The notes beneath the pieces are model-generated. The model saw only the letters and a list, made by a program, of their open reading frames with translations. It was not told the origin of the DNA and ran no database searches. A stretch of 64,000 nt of DNA from Lactiplantibacillus pingfangensis (GTDB lineage: Bacteria; Bacillota; Bacilli; Lactobacillales; Lactobacillaceae), in the NCBI RefSeq assembly GCF_005404945.1, contig NZ_BJDG01000015.1:1-64000 (forward strand), in the 5' to 3' direction. Each line of letters opens with the position of its first letter. Within the stretch, counting starts at the first letter, position 1. Below, in pieces: positions 22,384-31,295 of this stretch. The translations under genes were made by a program, and so were the position numbers.

Positions 22384-22968
22384 TTGCCAGCTAAAAAGAC
22401 CTTTAGTGATGAACAAGTGATTAACCAAATTATGTTGTTATTCTGGCAAAATGGCTACTACCATACCTCTATGGACGAAATCGTCGCAACTAGCGGCGTC
22501 AAAAAGCAAAGCCTATACAATGCTTTAGGCGATAAGCACACGCTCTATCTTAAAAGTTTGCAACACTACCATCAGCAAACACTCGCAGCTTGTGCCCAAG
22601 CGATGCAACAATTAGAGCAGGCCGGTGAGTCACCATTGGCCGTACTAATGATGCTATATCGTCGCGATTTGACGGACAGTCATCACCCAGCCGGCGACTT
22701 AATGGCTAATGCCATCGCAGAATTTGGGACGAGTGATTCAGAAGTCAAACAAGCAACTGATCATTTTTACGAAGATTATTTGACCTTGATGGGCGCGGCC
22801 ATTTTAAAAGGACAAGCCAACCAACTGATCATCACGACTACCACAAGTATGGCCTTGGCCCAGAGCTTGTTGGAAGCACGCATCGGTTTACAAACTCGGC
22901 TCCGCCAAGGTATTCAACCTAATATCGACCAACGCGAACAGGCTTGGCGCAAATTTTTACAAGCCTAA
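22384..22968 (+). CDS. TetR/AcrR-family transcriptional regulator
   Basis: 194 residues starting at TTG 22384. GAAGGG lies about 10 bases upstream, and the ATG ten bases earlier is out of frame. The N-terminal HTH is typical (SDEQVINQIMLLFWQNGYYHTSMDEIVATSGVKKQSLYNALGDKHTLY). The C-terminal ligand domain is helical, with the common FEDYLTLMGAAI-like segment. It is most like the small Rut/AcrR-type repressors of quaternary-ammonium or fatty-acid-type responses, but the ligand is unknown. No transporter lies next to it. Its nearest upstream neighbour is the csc operon 670 bp away in the opposite direction, so the target could be itself or distant. Confidence 0.85.
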   Translation: MPAKKTFSDEQVINQIMLLFWQNGYYHTSMDEIVATSGVKKQSLYNALGDKHTLYLKSLQHYHQQTLAACAQAMQQLEQAGESPLAVLMMLYRRDLTDSHHPAGDLMANAIAEFGTSDSEVKQATDHFYEDYLTLMGAAILKGQANQLIITTTTSMALAQSLLEARIGLQTRLRQGIQPNIDQREQAWRKFLQA

Positions 22969-23013
22969 AAAGAAGACCTGCAACCAGATCAATCGGTTGT
23001 GAGTCTTCTTTTA
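22967..23013. terminator. Terminator between the TetR and 99-aa genes
   Basis: AAAAGAAGAC...CAACC / GGTTG...GTCTTCTTTT, usable in both directions. Confidence 0.82.
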
Positions 23014-23036
23014 GACTATCGTGATAACTTAATTTG

Positions 23037-23336
23037 TTAAATGTAAGGTAGGACCAACCAGCGTTGTGCGGCTGTACTAAGCTGGCTACCAAAATAGCGT
23101 TGCACGGCCTGAACACCGGCATAATTATCAAACTTAAATCGCCCGGTGACAGTGCCAGTTGCTTGTAAGGCGATCGCAAACTGAAGATCCTCAGGTTGGA
23201 TCATTCGGCGAAACGGCTGGGTTTCCTCACCAATTATCGGTAGCCATTGTCCTTTAAGAACTGCCAATGCACGTTGATATCGCCAGTCATGGGTCAACAT
23301 CGATTGCATGTCGGTTGGATTTAATTGTTCAGTCAC
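23037..23336 (-). CDS. Small protein of unknown function, coupled to the VWA gene
   Basis: 99 residues starting GTG 23336, whose first 8 bases (GTGACTGA) contain the stop of the VWA gene; GGAG is just upstream. It is a soluble protein with aromatic-rich patches (THDWRYQRALAVLKGQWLPII, TGRFKFDNYAGVQAVQRYFG). I recognise no family. Tight overlap with the MoxR/VWA pair implies that it works with them, for example as an adaptor or substrate. It ends the three-gene operon, with the terminator at 22967-23013. Confidence 0.6.
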   Translation of the reverse strand: MTEQLNPTDMQSMLTHDWRYQRALAVLKGQWLPIIGEETQPFRRMIQPEDLQFAIALQATGTVTGRFKFDNYAGVQAVQRYFGSQLSTAAQRWLVLPYI

Positions 23337-24672
23337 TGGCAGTATCTCCTTTTCGTAAGGTCACAACTTGACCAATCACCGGTTGTACCGATAATCGGTC
23401 TGTCGGCTGCGCCAACAACCAGATAACATTCGTGAAACCATGCGTTGCAACTTTCTGTTCACCGCGTCCATCCGTGAGAATTAAGGCTAATGTCGTCCGA
23501 TTTGTTCGATGCCATTTGGCCAAATCATCAAAAACAGCTTGATACACAGTGCCACCACCACCGTGACGTACAAACTTAATTTGCTGCGGTAGGCTTACCT
23601 CGTAAACTTGACCAGGTTGCACAATCGCATCAAACGCTTTGACCGTAATCGTTGCGGTCACCGCTTGTGTTAATGTCGCGACTTGGCTCAACAAATATTG
23701 TAACGTCTCATCGCTGATAGAACCAGAATGATCTACATAGACTTGAATATCTAACCGGGTCTCACTAATTTGACCGGGCAGTTCTAGCCGCGTTGGTTGC
23801 CGGCGATTAAACCGGGCACGCGATGGCTTTTTACCACTAGGAAGTTGACCAATACCGCGAACAATTAGCCGTCGCCAGTCCAAAGCGGCCGGCTGATGTG
23901 TCAATTTCAAACTCGCAACAACTTTTCCGGCAACTAAACCTCGTCCCGCTTCCATGGTCTGTGTCCAAGCGTCATGTGTCAGCTGTTGAATTCTTGAAGC
24001 GGCAAGATTTGGATTACTCAGCTGACCAGCATTAGTTTGCCAGCTACTAGGATCGTCAATTAGTCGCGGTGCTGGCCGCTGACCAGTGCTTGGTTGATCG
24101 CGATTTTTCGCGTGGTCAGTCGGCGCTGGCGGCCCCGGCTTTGACGGGTTTGTCGCTGTGCTAGCTTGTTGCAGCAACTTCAAATAGATCGCGGAGTCTG
24201 CCTTGATTGGCAACGGTTCGGACACCATTGACTGAACCGTTGCTAATCCCGTCATCCCAGCTGGTAGGCCATCGACATACTGATTGACCGCTAAATCCGT
24301 GGCTAAGGTCACTAATTTCTTCTGCTGAACGATTTGTTGCCGATACCGTAATGGATGTTGCCAAATAACATGCAAGGCAACGTGTTTCAACCCAGCTTGC
24401 AAGCTGTCAAACCGTGGAAAAGTTTGGGCAATCGCCAGTGGCGAATAGTGTAAGACTAGCCGATTAGCTTGCCAGGTTAGGGCAAAAGCGCTTGTTAACG
24501 CAACGCTTTTTCGCGGCAGCCGGGTTAAGACTTCCCCATAAAATTGATCAGTCGCTAATAACTCAATTACCGCACGATCGACCATCGTCTGTCCGGCGGC
24601 AATCAATTGTGTTGTTGATTGCTGATTCAGTGCGCGTTGCCACTGCGCATATTCCACCGCATTATTTAACAT
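23329..24672 (-). CDS. VWA-like domain protein of a MoxR/VWA pair
   Basis: About 447 residues from ATG 24672. The N-terminal part (about 1-180) matches the putative metallopeptidase domain of this family. Its expected HExxH reads HVALH (His 97, Val 98, His 101, with His 106), so the catalytic Glu is lost. A Pro/Lys-rich linker near 180-215 follows. The C-terminal VWA-like domain has the MIDAS signature VYVDHSGSIS near 300 and LTDGRGE near 400. In other bacteria such proteins work with MoxR AAA+ ATPases to load metals or remodel complexes. It lies 15 bp after the ATPase gene. The lost Glu suggests a scaffold or recognition role rather than proteolysis. Confidence 0.78.
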   Translation of the reverse strand: MLNNAVEYAQWQRALNQQSTTQLIAAGQTMVDRAVIELLATDQFYGEVLTRLPRKSVALTSAFALTWQANRLVLHYSPLAIAQTFPRFDSLQAGLKHVALHVIWQHPLRYRQQIVQQKKLVTLATDLAVNQYVDGLPAGMTGLATVQSMVSEPLPIKADSAIYLKLLQQASTATNPSKPGPPAPTDHAKNRDQPSTGQRPAPRLIDDPSSWQTNAGQLSNPNLAASRIQQLTHDAWTQTMEAGRGLVAGKVVASLKLTHQPAALDWRRLIVRGIGQLPSGKKPSRARFNRRQPTRLELPGQISETRLDIQVYVDHSGSISDETLQYLLSQVATLTQAVTATITVKAFDAIVQPGQVYEVSLPQQIKFVRHGGGGTVYQAVFDDLAKWHRTNRTTLALILTDGRGEQKVATHGFTNVIWLLAQPTDRLSVQPVIGQVVTLRKGDTASD

Positions 24673-24687
24673 GCGACCCACTCATTT

Positions 24688-25881
24688 CTATTGATTTGAC
24701 CAACTTGCCACTTGCTGAAAATACTGATACAGCGCCGTCACATACGGTTTTGTTTGGGCCACATTCGCCGTATAGAGCTGTTTTAACAACTCACGATTTT
24801 GCCCAACTTGCTGAACCAACGAGAATTGACCATCTTGGCTGACCAGCTGTAAGAGTTGCAAAAAGCGGCCCGCATTTGACTCATCAACTAGTGGATACTG
24901 GCTTGTCACCCTTAAGCAACTCAATAAAATGGCAGCTTTTTGTGGCTCGCTCATCGCTTGAAACTGTGCTTGTTGTGCGGTTGGCACGCTTGGCCCAGCC
25001 GGCTGTGCGTCGTAGATCATTGCTGGGGTGAGATGAGTCGCGTGCTGTTCGAGATATTGTTCGAAAACACTGCCTAACGTTTGGCCAACATCACCTTGAA
25101 AGATGTCCAAGGCAACTTGTTCACGCGCCGCTAAAGACAGTTTTTCAAGTTCAAACAAATTTGCTGATACTCGTGCCCAGGCTCGAGGGGTGGCAACCAA
25201 GTCAGCTTGTTCATCTGTCTGATTCAATCGCGTGACATCTTCACCAATAAATTGTTGAACTAAGGGGTGAATATTCGGTCGCTGTGTGACCGAATTCAGC
25301 GTTGCCGCCCACTTTAGCCAATCCCCCGCATCCGCTCGCATCACGAGCCGAACCGTTCGATCTTTAATTGCCGCGTCACCCGCAACGACGCCATATGTGC
25401 TCATCTCAAACCCACTCATGCTTGCATCTGGATTCTCGGCCAAAATTAATTGCACTTGTGGCGGTAATTTTAAGGTATTAATCGTTCGCTGTAAAACCAA
25501 ATTCATTAATTCGCTCTGTACCGCCTGCGTGCCACGATTAAATTCATCCAAAAGCCACAGAATTGGTTGCTCTGGATGAGCCTCGGCCGTCTGAATGATT
25601 TCGATCAAAGTATGCATATAGCCAAATTGAACGTCAGCTAATTGGCCATATGCTTTAGTTTGAATAAAAGACTCACTGGTCAGTGGCGGTACCGGGATGG
25701 CTAAATCACCCTTTTCCGACAAACTGACGACCGTTGTAAATAACTTGGCGTGCAACTTTTGCGCCACTTCACTCACCAACGCTGATTTGCCAATACCGGC
25801 TTCACCAACAATATTGGGAACATTACCTGCTTTTAAAATAACCGGCACTGCCGTCAATAAGCCTTGATATGATAATGCCAT
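24688..25881 (-). CDS. MoxR-type AAA+ ATPase
   Basis: 397 residues. Walker A is VGEAGIGKSAL (residues about 25-35), Walker B ILWLLDEFNRGT (about 107-118), sensor 1 LILAENPD and an arginine finger region near RAWAR. The insertion between Walker A and B (LTSESFIQTKAYGQLADVQFG) is typical of the MoxR/RavA group. It is a cytoplasmic hexameric ATPase, partner of the VWA protein encoded next. GGGGG lies upstream of the ATG. The 40-bp gap to sbcC contains parS. The system's target is not apparent from the neighbours. Confidence 0.87.
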   Translation of the reverse strand: MALSYQGLLTAVPVILKAGNVPNIVGEAGIGKSALVSEVAQKLHAKLFTTVVSLSEKGDLAIPVPPLTSESFIQTKAYGQLADVQFGYMHTLIEIIQTAEAHPEQPILWLLDEFNRGTQAVQSELMNLVLQRTINTLKLPPQVQLILAENPDASMSGFEMSTYGVVAGDAAIKDRTVRLVMRADAGDWLKWAATLNSVTQRPNIHPLVQQFIGEDVTRLNQTDEQADLVATPRAWARVSANLFELEKLSLAAREQVALDIFQGDVGQTLGSVFEQYLEQHATHLTPAMIYDAQPAGPSVPTAQQAQFQAMSEPQKAAILLSCLRVTSQYPLVDESNAGRFLQLLQLVSQDGQFSLVQQVGQNRELLKQLYTANVAQTKPYVTALYQYFQQVASWSNQ

Positions 25882-25904
25882 TGCTTAACCCCCATTTTCA
25901 TCAT

Positions 25905-25920
25905 TGTTTCACGTGAAACG
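25905..25920. promoter_or_regulatory. parS centromere site (ParB binding)
   Basis: TGTTTCACGTGAAACG matches the bacterial parS consensus TGTTNCACGTGAAACA at 15 of 16 positions. It is one nearly perfect 16-bp palindrome in the 40-bp gap between sbcC and the MoxR gene. ParB (Spo0J) nucleates here and spreads; such sites cluster near the replication origin. Confidence 0.85.
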
Positions 25921-25921
25921 G

Positions 25922-28900
25922 CTAACTAAAAGCCAACTGATAAGTCACGCGGCTTTCACCATTGCCCTCTGGAATCACTTGTAACTGGGCTGGCAGCTGA
26001 CTCTCCAATTCTGTCACATGGCTAATAATCCCAATCATCCGCGATTGCCCTTCAACCTGTTGCAAGGTTTCCATCGCCATTTCCAAAGCTTCTTCATCTA
26101 AAGATCCGAAACCTTCATCAATAAATAACGCATCAATTTTGATACCACCAGCTTGTTCTTGAATGACCGATGCCAATGCCAACGCTAGAGACAAGGCCGC
26201 CACAAAGCTTTCACCACCGGATAACGTGTGAACACTGCGGACTTTACCCGCGTTATCATCATAAATATTAATTTCCAAACCAGTCCCATTTCGATAAGTG
26301 CCATAAGCAGTATCCAGTTTGAATTGATAACGACCACGCGTTAATTGTTGCAGTCGCTGGTTACCCCGCTGCAAGACCTTTTTCAAATAAGTCTGGAGGA
26401 CAAAGCGCTCTAGGCTCAGTTTCTGTGACCCGTTCCCATTTGCGACTTGTGATAACTGCGATATTTCGGCCAGTTGCGTCTGCTGCGCTTGCACTGCCGC
26501 CAGGGTAGTTTGCATCTTTTTAACCAACGTTTGGTTGGCACGTAGTTGTCGATCCAATTCATAGTAACGTTGTTCCACAACTTGCTCTGCGGCTTGCGTT
26601 GTTTGCACCTGCTCAGCCAAGTCCGACAAATTAGGTGCCGGTTGGGTATTAATGGCCTGTTTTACCGTCGTTAATTGACCTTCTAATGTTGAACGCTGCT
26701 GGTCGTAGTCACTGATTGCCTGTCGTAACCTTGTCAGCTCCGGCAACTCAGCCAATAACTGGGCCAACCGGCCAAAGTCAGCTGCGCCCCAAACTGTCGT
26801 CATCGCTGCGGTTAACTTCGCCGTTGTTGCAGTCACGTTCGTTTGAGCAGCAGTCAAATGTTGGGCCGTAGTTGCGAGCTGGGCAGTCACCGCCGACAAT
26901 TGATCATTTAACTGATCCATCACTTGGTCTGCCTGTTTAACCGCTGTTTCATAATCAACTTGGACTGCTTTTAACTGTTCAAGATACGCATCCAACGCCG
27001 CTAAAGTTGGGTAATCTGACGATAGTTGCTTTTGCCGATCCGCCAACTGTGTTTGGACCTGTAAAACCGCATTACTGGCGGTCGTAACCGCCTCAGCCTG
27101 CTGCTGTTGTTGACTATTAACTGTCACCAATTGTTCTTTAAGTTGTTGCAAGCGTTGCTGCGCTTGTTTAGCTTGGCTAGTTTGTGTTAGATTAGCTTGG
27201 ACTTGCAAGGCAACTGCCTGTTGGGCTTGTTGCAACGCGGTTTCAATGACGACCAACGTCGGTTGTCCAGCGACCAATTCCTGGACTGCCGCTTGTAACG
27301 CCGTCAGCAAGGTTGCAAACTGTTCTTGTGCCACCGTCAGCGTCTTTTGCAAATTATCACATTGACTTTGGGCCGCGGCGAGTTGTTTGTTGGCTTTGAC
27401 ACTCAATGCTTGCGCGCTTTTTAGATCGGCTTCGGTGATCGTAATCGTATCCGTTGGCGCTGGGTTTGGATGAGTCCTTGCCCCACAAACTGGACAAGGT
27501 TGGTTTGGTAATAACCGTTGACTCAGCAACGCAATCTGTTCGCTGGCCCAAGCACTGTCCAGTCTTTGATAAGCTTGTTCCTTTTCAGTGACCACTGCTT
27601 GTTGCGTCGTCACGAGTTGTTTTTGTTGTGCTAGTGCTTGCTGTGCTTGGTCGACAACCCGTTGTTGTTGCTTAACCGCCAGCAATTGTTGTTGCTGGTC
27701 GGCTAAATCTCGTTGTTGTGTCGTCAGCGTTGCCGCTTGCGACATTAATTCCGTTAATTGTGCCCCAATTGGTTCTAATTTCGTTTGTTCCGTCGTTAAC
27801 TTTTCAAGCGTTGCTGCTGTTGTTTGTTTTGCTTGCTGCGCCAACGTTTGTGTCTGTTCAGCCTGACTTAAGGCCTGCACCATTTGTGAGACCTGTTCAT
27901 AAAGCACCCGTTGGCTAATCAGTGTTGTAATCTTGGCTTGTCGCTGTTTGGCCGCAGGTTGTTCAGTGGCCAGCTTGGCAACCAATGCTGTCGCGGCTGT
28001 TTGCTTTGTCTTTAATGCCAGCTGCCGCTGATTTAATTGGCCTTGCTCAGCGGTTTCGGTCTTGACCTGAGTTTCAGCGCTTTTCAGTTGCTGTGCGGCT
28101 GTCGCAAGACTTTGACCCCATTCTAGTGTTTTAACCTTTTCACGTTGTGCTTTCATGGTTGGGGCTTGTTTCGTCAGTTCGGCTTGTGCGACCAGTAATT
28201 TCGCCAACTGATCATGATTTTGCTGTAACACCTGACCAGCTTGTTGCGCGGCGCGGGCTTGCGCCAAATCAGCTTTGGCAGCATCTAGCGTCGTTTTCAA
28301 GGCTGTTCGCTGGACCTTTTGAGCCGCTTGTTCGATCAATTGTTGCTCGACGGCGGCTTGTGGGGCTAATTTTTCAACCTCTTCCGTAGCTTGCTCATCC
28401 CAGGTCAGCTGTTGTTGATACGTTTGCAGCGTTTGTGTAGCTTGCGCATTCGCTTGTTGTTGCTGTTTCAATTGGCGCCGCAACTCATCGGCCCAATTTC
28501 GGTATAGACTAGTGCCAAAAATATCACGAAGCACTTTTTCCTTATCATCACTATTCGCCATCAAAAATTGCCGAAATTGGCCTTGGGGTAACAGCACAAT
28601 TTGCGAAAATTGTTCACGTGTTAATTGTAGCAACTCGTGAATATATGATTGAACGGCGTTTACTTTTGTCAGTTCGGAGACTTCTTGACCAGTTGAATCG
28701 AAGACCGTCAATGTCACTGCCGCGGTTTGAAGATGCGTCCCGCTACCACGCTTTTTAGCAACTTCTTGTTCTGGTGAGCGGACAATTCGCACAGTTTGAC
28801 CTTGATGCTCAAACTTAAACGTCACCTCGGTCTCATCATCGACCGTCGCGAAGTCAGAGCGCATTTGCTTCACCTGGCGATCACCACCCGAGGTGCCACC

Positions 28901-29056
28901 AAATAGTGCAAAACACATCGCGTCAAAAATGGTTGTTTTACCCGCACCAGTTTTCCCACTAATCAGGAAGACCGGAAAGTCATTAAACTTTGTAAAATCA
29001 ATCGTCTGATGACGAAATGGGCCAAAAAAATTAAGCGTTATCGTTAATGGTCGCAT
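25922..29056 (-). CDS. sbcC: SbcC nuclease subunit (Rad50-like SMC ATPase)
   Basis: 1044 residues, full length. Walker A ISGKTGAGKTTIFDA near residue 33, the ABC signature LSGGESF near 950 and Walker B ALFIDEGFGSLD near 985. Between them is a long Gln/Ala-rich coiled coil with the zinc hook CPVCGARTHP near 520. With SbcD it forms the SbcCD/Mre11-Rad50 complex that opens hairpins and trims protein-blocked DNA ends. ATG 29056 is preceded by GGAGG, 5 bp after the sbcD stop. Regulated with sbcD by the SOS box upstream. Coiled-coil low complexity makes many spurious antisense ORFs here. Confidence 0.96.
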   Translation of the reverse strand: MRPLTITLNFFGPFRHQTIDFTKFNDFPVFLISGKTGAGKTTIFDAMCFALFGGTSGGDRQVKQMRSDFATVDDETEVTFKFEHQGQTVRIVRSPEQEVAKKRGSGTHLQTAAVTLTVFDSTGQEVSELTKVNAVQSYIHELLQLTREQFSQIVLLPQGQFRQFLMANSDDKEKVLRDIFGTSLYRNWADELRRQLKQQQQANAQATQTLQTYQQQLTWDEQATEEVEKLAPQAAVEQQLIEQAAQKVQRTALKTTLDAAKADLAQARAAQQAGQVLQQNHDQLAKLLVAQAELTKQAPTMKAQREKVKTLEWGQSLATAAQQLKSAETQVKTETAEQGQLNQRQLALKTKQTAATALVAKLATEQPAAKQRQAKITTLISQRVLYEQVSQMVQALSQAEQTQTLAQQAKQTTAATLEKLTTEQTKLEPIGAQLTELMSQAATLTTQQRDLADQQQQLLAVKQQQRVVDQAQQALAQQKQLVTTQQAVVTEKEQAYQRLDSAWASEQIALLSQRLLPNQPCPVCGARTHPNPAPTDTITITEADLKSAQALSVKANKQLAAAQSQCDNLQKTLTVAQEQFATLLTALQAAVQELVAGQPTLVVIETALQQAQQAVALQVQANLTQTSQAKQAQQRLQQLKEQLVTVNSQQQQQAEAVTTASNAVLQVQTQLADRQKQLSSDYPTLAALDAYLEQLKAVQVDYETAVKQADQVMDQLNDQLSAVTAQLATTAQHLTAAQTNVTATTAKLTAAMTTVWGAADFGRLAQLLAELPELTRLRQAISDYDQQRSTLEGQLTTVKQAINTQPAPNLSDLAEQVQTTQAAEQVVEQRYYELDRQLRANQTLVKKMQTTLAAVQAQQTQLAEISQLSQVANGNGSQKLSLERFVLQTYLKKVLQRGNQRLQQLTRGRYQFKLDTAYGTYRNGTGLEINIYDDNAGKVRSVHTLSGGESFVAALSLALALASVIQEQAGGIKIDALFIDEGFGSLDEEALEMAMETLQQVEGQSRMIGIISHVTELESQLPAQLQVIPEGNGESRVTYQLAFS

Positions 29057-29061
29057 GTGGG

Positions 29062-30180
29062 CTACGCCTCCTTATTGGCCGTAGTGAGTGTCTGTTCCGC
29101 CCAGGCTTGTTGCTGGGGAGTCATCTCACTATCGGTGGTTTGTTCAAAGAATTTTGTCATCAACGTCATTGGGTCAAGGGTTGGATCAATCTGTGCCACC
29201 GCCCCATCAGTCTCGACAGGACCATCAGCCCGTTCCAGCTCGATAATATTCGGATAGATTTCTCGCAAGGCCTGCATCACATTCGGGATGACGCGCTTGT
29301 CGGTCAAACGAATCGCCAAATAATCATCTTGTTGTTGTTGACTGTAAAATTCTGGCGCCGTCAAAGTGGCAAAATCAGCCTTGAGCACCCGCACATCTCG
29401 TTGCGGTGTCAAGGGTTTAAACGTCAGCTTAAACGGCTCAGTGTCGACAATCCAAACGCCTTTTTGCTGGGTCGCCTCTGAAACTGAGAATTTAACCGGC
29501 GAGCCACTGTATCGGACACGGGCAGCATGTAACGCATCCTTCCCATGTAAATGCCCGAGTGCCACGTAATCAAAGGGCACCAGTAAATCAACCGGAATCG
29601 CATTCAATCCGCCAACTGTAACCTGTGTTTCTGAATCAACATGTTCACTACCCGCAGCAAAAAAGTGCGCCACTAAGACATGCTTCTTCGCAGGATCAAA
29701 CTTTTCCTGCATCGCCGCGACCAATTTAATCATGCCCGCCTCGGCAGTTCGAATACTGTCATCCTCAAAATATTGACGGGCTTCAAATGGTTCAAAATAA
29801 GGTAGTAAGAAAAATTGTGTGTCATCGAATTCAATCGGCGTCAATGCCTGACTTAATTTTGTATTTAAATAGTAGTTGGTTGCTTGAAACCAGCGACTTC
29901 CCGTCCGTAACCGGGTGGCACTATCATGATTACCACTAATTGCCAAAATGGGAAAATGTTGCTTTAAATTCAAATCAATCAACATATCATCTAATTGGGT
30001 GACAGATTTTTCGGTCGGAATGGCGCGATCGTATAAATCCCCGGCGATCACGACTGCATCAACCTTTTCATCAATCGCTAACTGACGAATCTGTTCATAG
30101 GCGAAATCCTGTTCCGCAGTTAAATCAAAACCGTGTAATTTTTTACCAATATGCCAATCGGCAGTATGTAAAAAGCGCAT
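29062..30180 (-). CDS. sbcD: SbcD nuclease subunit (Mre11-like)
   Basis: 372 residues from MRFLHTADWHIGKKL (AGGAGG 8 bases ahead; an upstream start at 30201 is unlikely). Metallophosphoesterase motifs are in order: I HTADWHIG (residues 4-11), II GDLYDRA near 48, III GNHDSATR near 83, IV HFFAAGSEH near 180, and V GHLHGKD near 220. It supplies the Mn-dependent 3'-5' exonuclease and endonuclease of the SbcCD complex. First gene of sbcDC. The SOS box and -35 element lie about 100 bp upstream. Confidence 0.95.
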   Translation of the reverse strand: MRFLHTADWHIGKKLHGFDLTAEQDFAYEQIRQLAIDEKVDAVVIAGDLYDRAIPTEKSVTQLDDMLIDLNLKQHFPILAISGNHDSATRLRTGSRWFQATNYYLNTKLSQALTPIEFDDTQFFLLPYFEPFEARQYFEDDSIRTAEAGMIKLVAAMQEKFDPAKKHVLVAHFFAAGSEHVDSETQVTVGGLNAIPVDLLVPFDYVALGHLHGKDALHAARVRYSGSPVKFSVSEATQQKGVWIVDTEPFKLTFKPLTPQRDVRVLKADFATLTAPEFYSQQQQDDYLAIRLTDKRVIPNVMQALREIYPNIIELERADGPVETDGAVAQIDPTLDPMTLMTKFFEQTTDSEMTPQQQAWAEQTLTTANKEA

Positions 30181-30254
30181 CTTAGCCCTCCTAAAAGTCA
30201 CTAATTATGACGTTAAATTATCCTTATCATGGCACGGATTAATGGCCATGTCTA

Positions 30255-30292
30255 ATGATATCACAGCCACAAAAATAAGGGAACATATGTTC
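30255..30292 (-). promoter_or_regulatory. LexA (SOS) box overlapping the sbcDC promoter
   Basis: GAACATATGTTC (30281-30292) is the Gram-positive SOS box (consensus CGAACATATGTTCG with 12 core matches). On the minus strand TTCCCT (30278-30283) is a -35, 17 bp, then TATCAT (30255-30260); LexA bound to the box would block the -35. Confidence 0.78.
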
Positions 30293-30575
30293 TAATTTTA
30301 ATTGAGTAGTCTTTGTTAGTTCAACAAACACTAACTGCAACCAGCCGCTAGCATCCCGATATAAAATAATTTATTCTCAGATTTCGGAACACTTTTAAGA
30401 TTACGACGTTTTCCCATTTCAGCGACAAAGTAACCGATTACAATCGTAATGATTATTTTGTATTCAGACTACCAAAAATCGTCATATTCCAAAGCTCACG
30501 CGAGCGACTCGCAAAGAAATATTGTAAAATAAGAGCAAGTTAGCAATTATTTTAAAAAAGGGAGCGTGACTTTTC
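30293..30575. other. Non-coding region upstream of the MIP channel gene
   Basis: About 280 bp, AT-rich. A Fur-family-like sequence TCGTAAT-G-ATTATTT lies at 30444-30458 (left half equals a Zur half site, right half weak). The region also has a CGCGAGCGACTCGC near-palindrome at 30499. No gene seen. A simple -10 (TAAAAT) is near 30525. Confidence 0.35.
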
Positions 30576-31226
30576 ATGCGCAAATATTTAGCCGAATTTT
30601 TCGGCACATTCATGTTGGTCTTTCTCGGGACTGGTGCAGTTGTGGTTGCGAAAGGCGACACTTTAACGATTGGTTTGGCTTTTGGGCTTGCCATTACCGT
30701 TTCAGCTTATGCTTTCGGGGGCATTTCTGGAGGACATTTTAACCCTGCAGTGACGACCGCCATGTTAATTAACCGTCGAATCGACGCGATGGACGCCTTA
30801 TGGTACATCGTGAGTCAAATCTTGGGTGCTATCGTGGCTTCAGCGGCCATTCGGAGTTTTGTTAGTGCACTAGGCTTGTCCACTGGGGCATTAGGTCAAA
30901 CTGACTTCACCAAAATCAATGCTGGGATGGCTTTCTTTGTTGAAGCCCTCATTACATTCTTATTCTTGATGGTTATCTTAAACGTCACCAGTGCCGAACA
31001 TGGCAACGGCGACTTTGCAGGTATCACTATCGGGGTCACATTAGCTTTCTTGATTATTGTTGCCTTGAACTTAACCGGTGGGTCATTGAACCCAGCCCGT
31101 TCAATCGGACCAGCAATTTTTGCCGGTGGCACCGCCCTATCACACTTATGGGTCTACATTTTGGCCCCAGAAGTAGGCGCCATTTTAGCCGCCTACTGTG
31201 CCCGTGTTATGGGTAGTGAAGACTAG
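30576..31226 (+). CDS. MIP-family channel (aquaporin / glycerol facilitator)
   Basis: 216 residues, six membrane helices. The two hallmark NPA boxes are GGHFNPAVT (residues about 54-62) and GGSLNPARS (about 170-178). The second NPA is followed by Arg-Ser (NPARSIGP) rather than Arg-Asp, which is closer to aquaporins than to classical glycerol facilitators. In lactobacilli such channels (GlpF group) pass water, glycerol, dihydroxyacetone, urea or lactic acid. GGGAGCG precedes the ATG. Monocistronic with a strong terminator. Confidence 0.9.
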   Translation: MRKYLAEFFGTFMLVFLGTGAVVVAKGDTLTIGLAFGLAITVSAYAFGGISGGHFNPAVTTAMLINRRIDAMDALWYIVSQILGAIVASAAIRSFVSALGLSTGALGQTDFTKINAGMAFFVEALITFLFLMVILNVTSAEHGNGDFAGITIGVTLAFLIIVALNLTGGSLNPARSIGPAIFAGGTALSHLWVYILAPEVGAILAAYCARVMGSED

Positions 31227-31242
31227 TTTAGACACTAAACTC

Positions 31243-31287
31243 AAATCGGATCATCAAGCCAGCTTGGCCTTGATGATCCGATTTTTT
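31243..31287. terminator. Terminator between MIP and UbiB-like genes
   Basis: AAATCGGATCATCAAG / CTTGATGATCCGATTT perfect stem of 16 bp with TTTTTT after. Confidence 0.92.
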
Positions 31288-31295
31288 GCTTGTGG

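Noticed and set aside
27588-27866. Cys-rich plus-strand ORFs inside sbcC
   Set aside because: Antisense to the Gln/Ala-rich coiled coil; Cys and Val runs are the reverse complement of GCA/CAA codons.
27588-28450. Low-complexity repeats in sbcC, and Ser-rich repeats near 500-840, as possible CRISPR or tandem repeats
   Set aside because: Irregular and in coding frame; they encode the coiled coil and the Ser/Ala linker of the hydrolase. No evenly spaced direct repeats.
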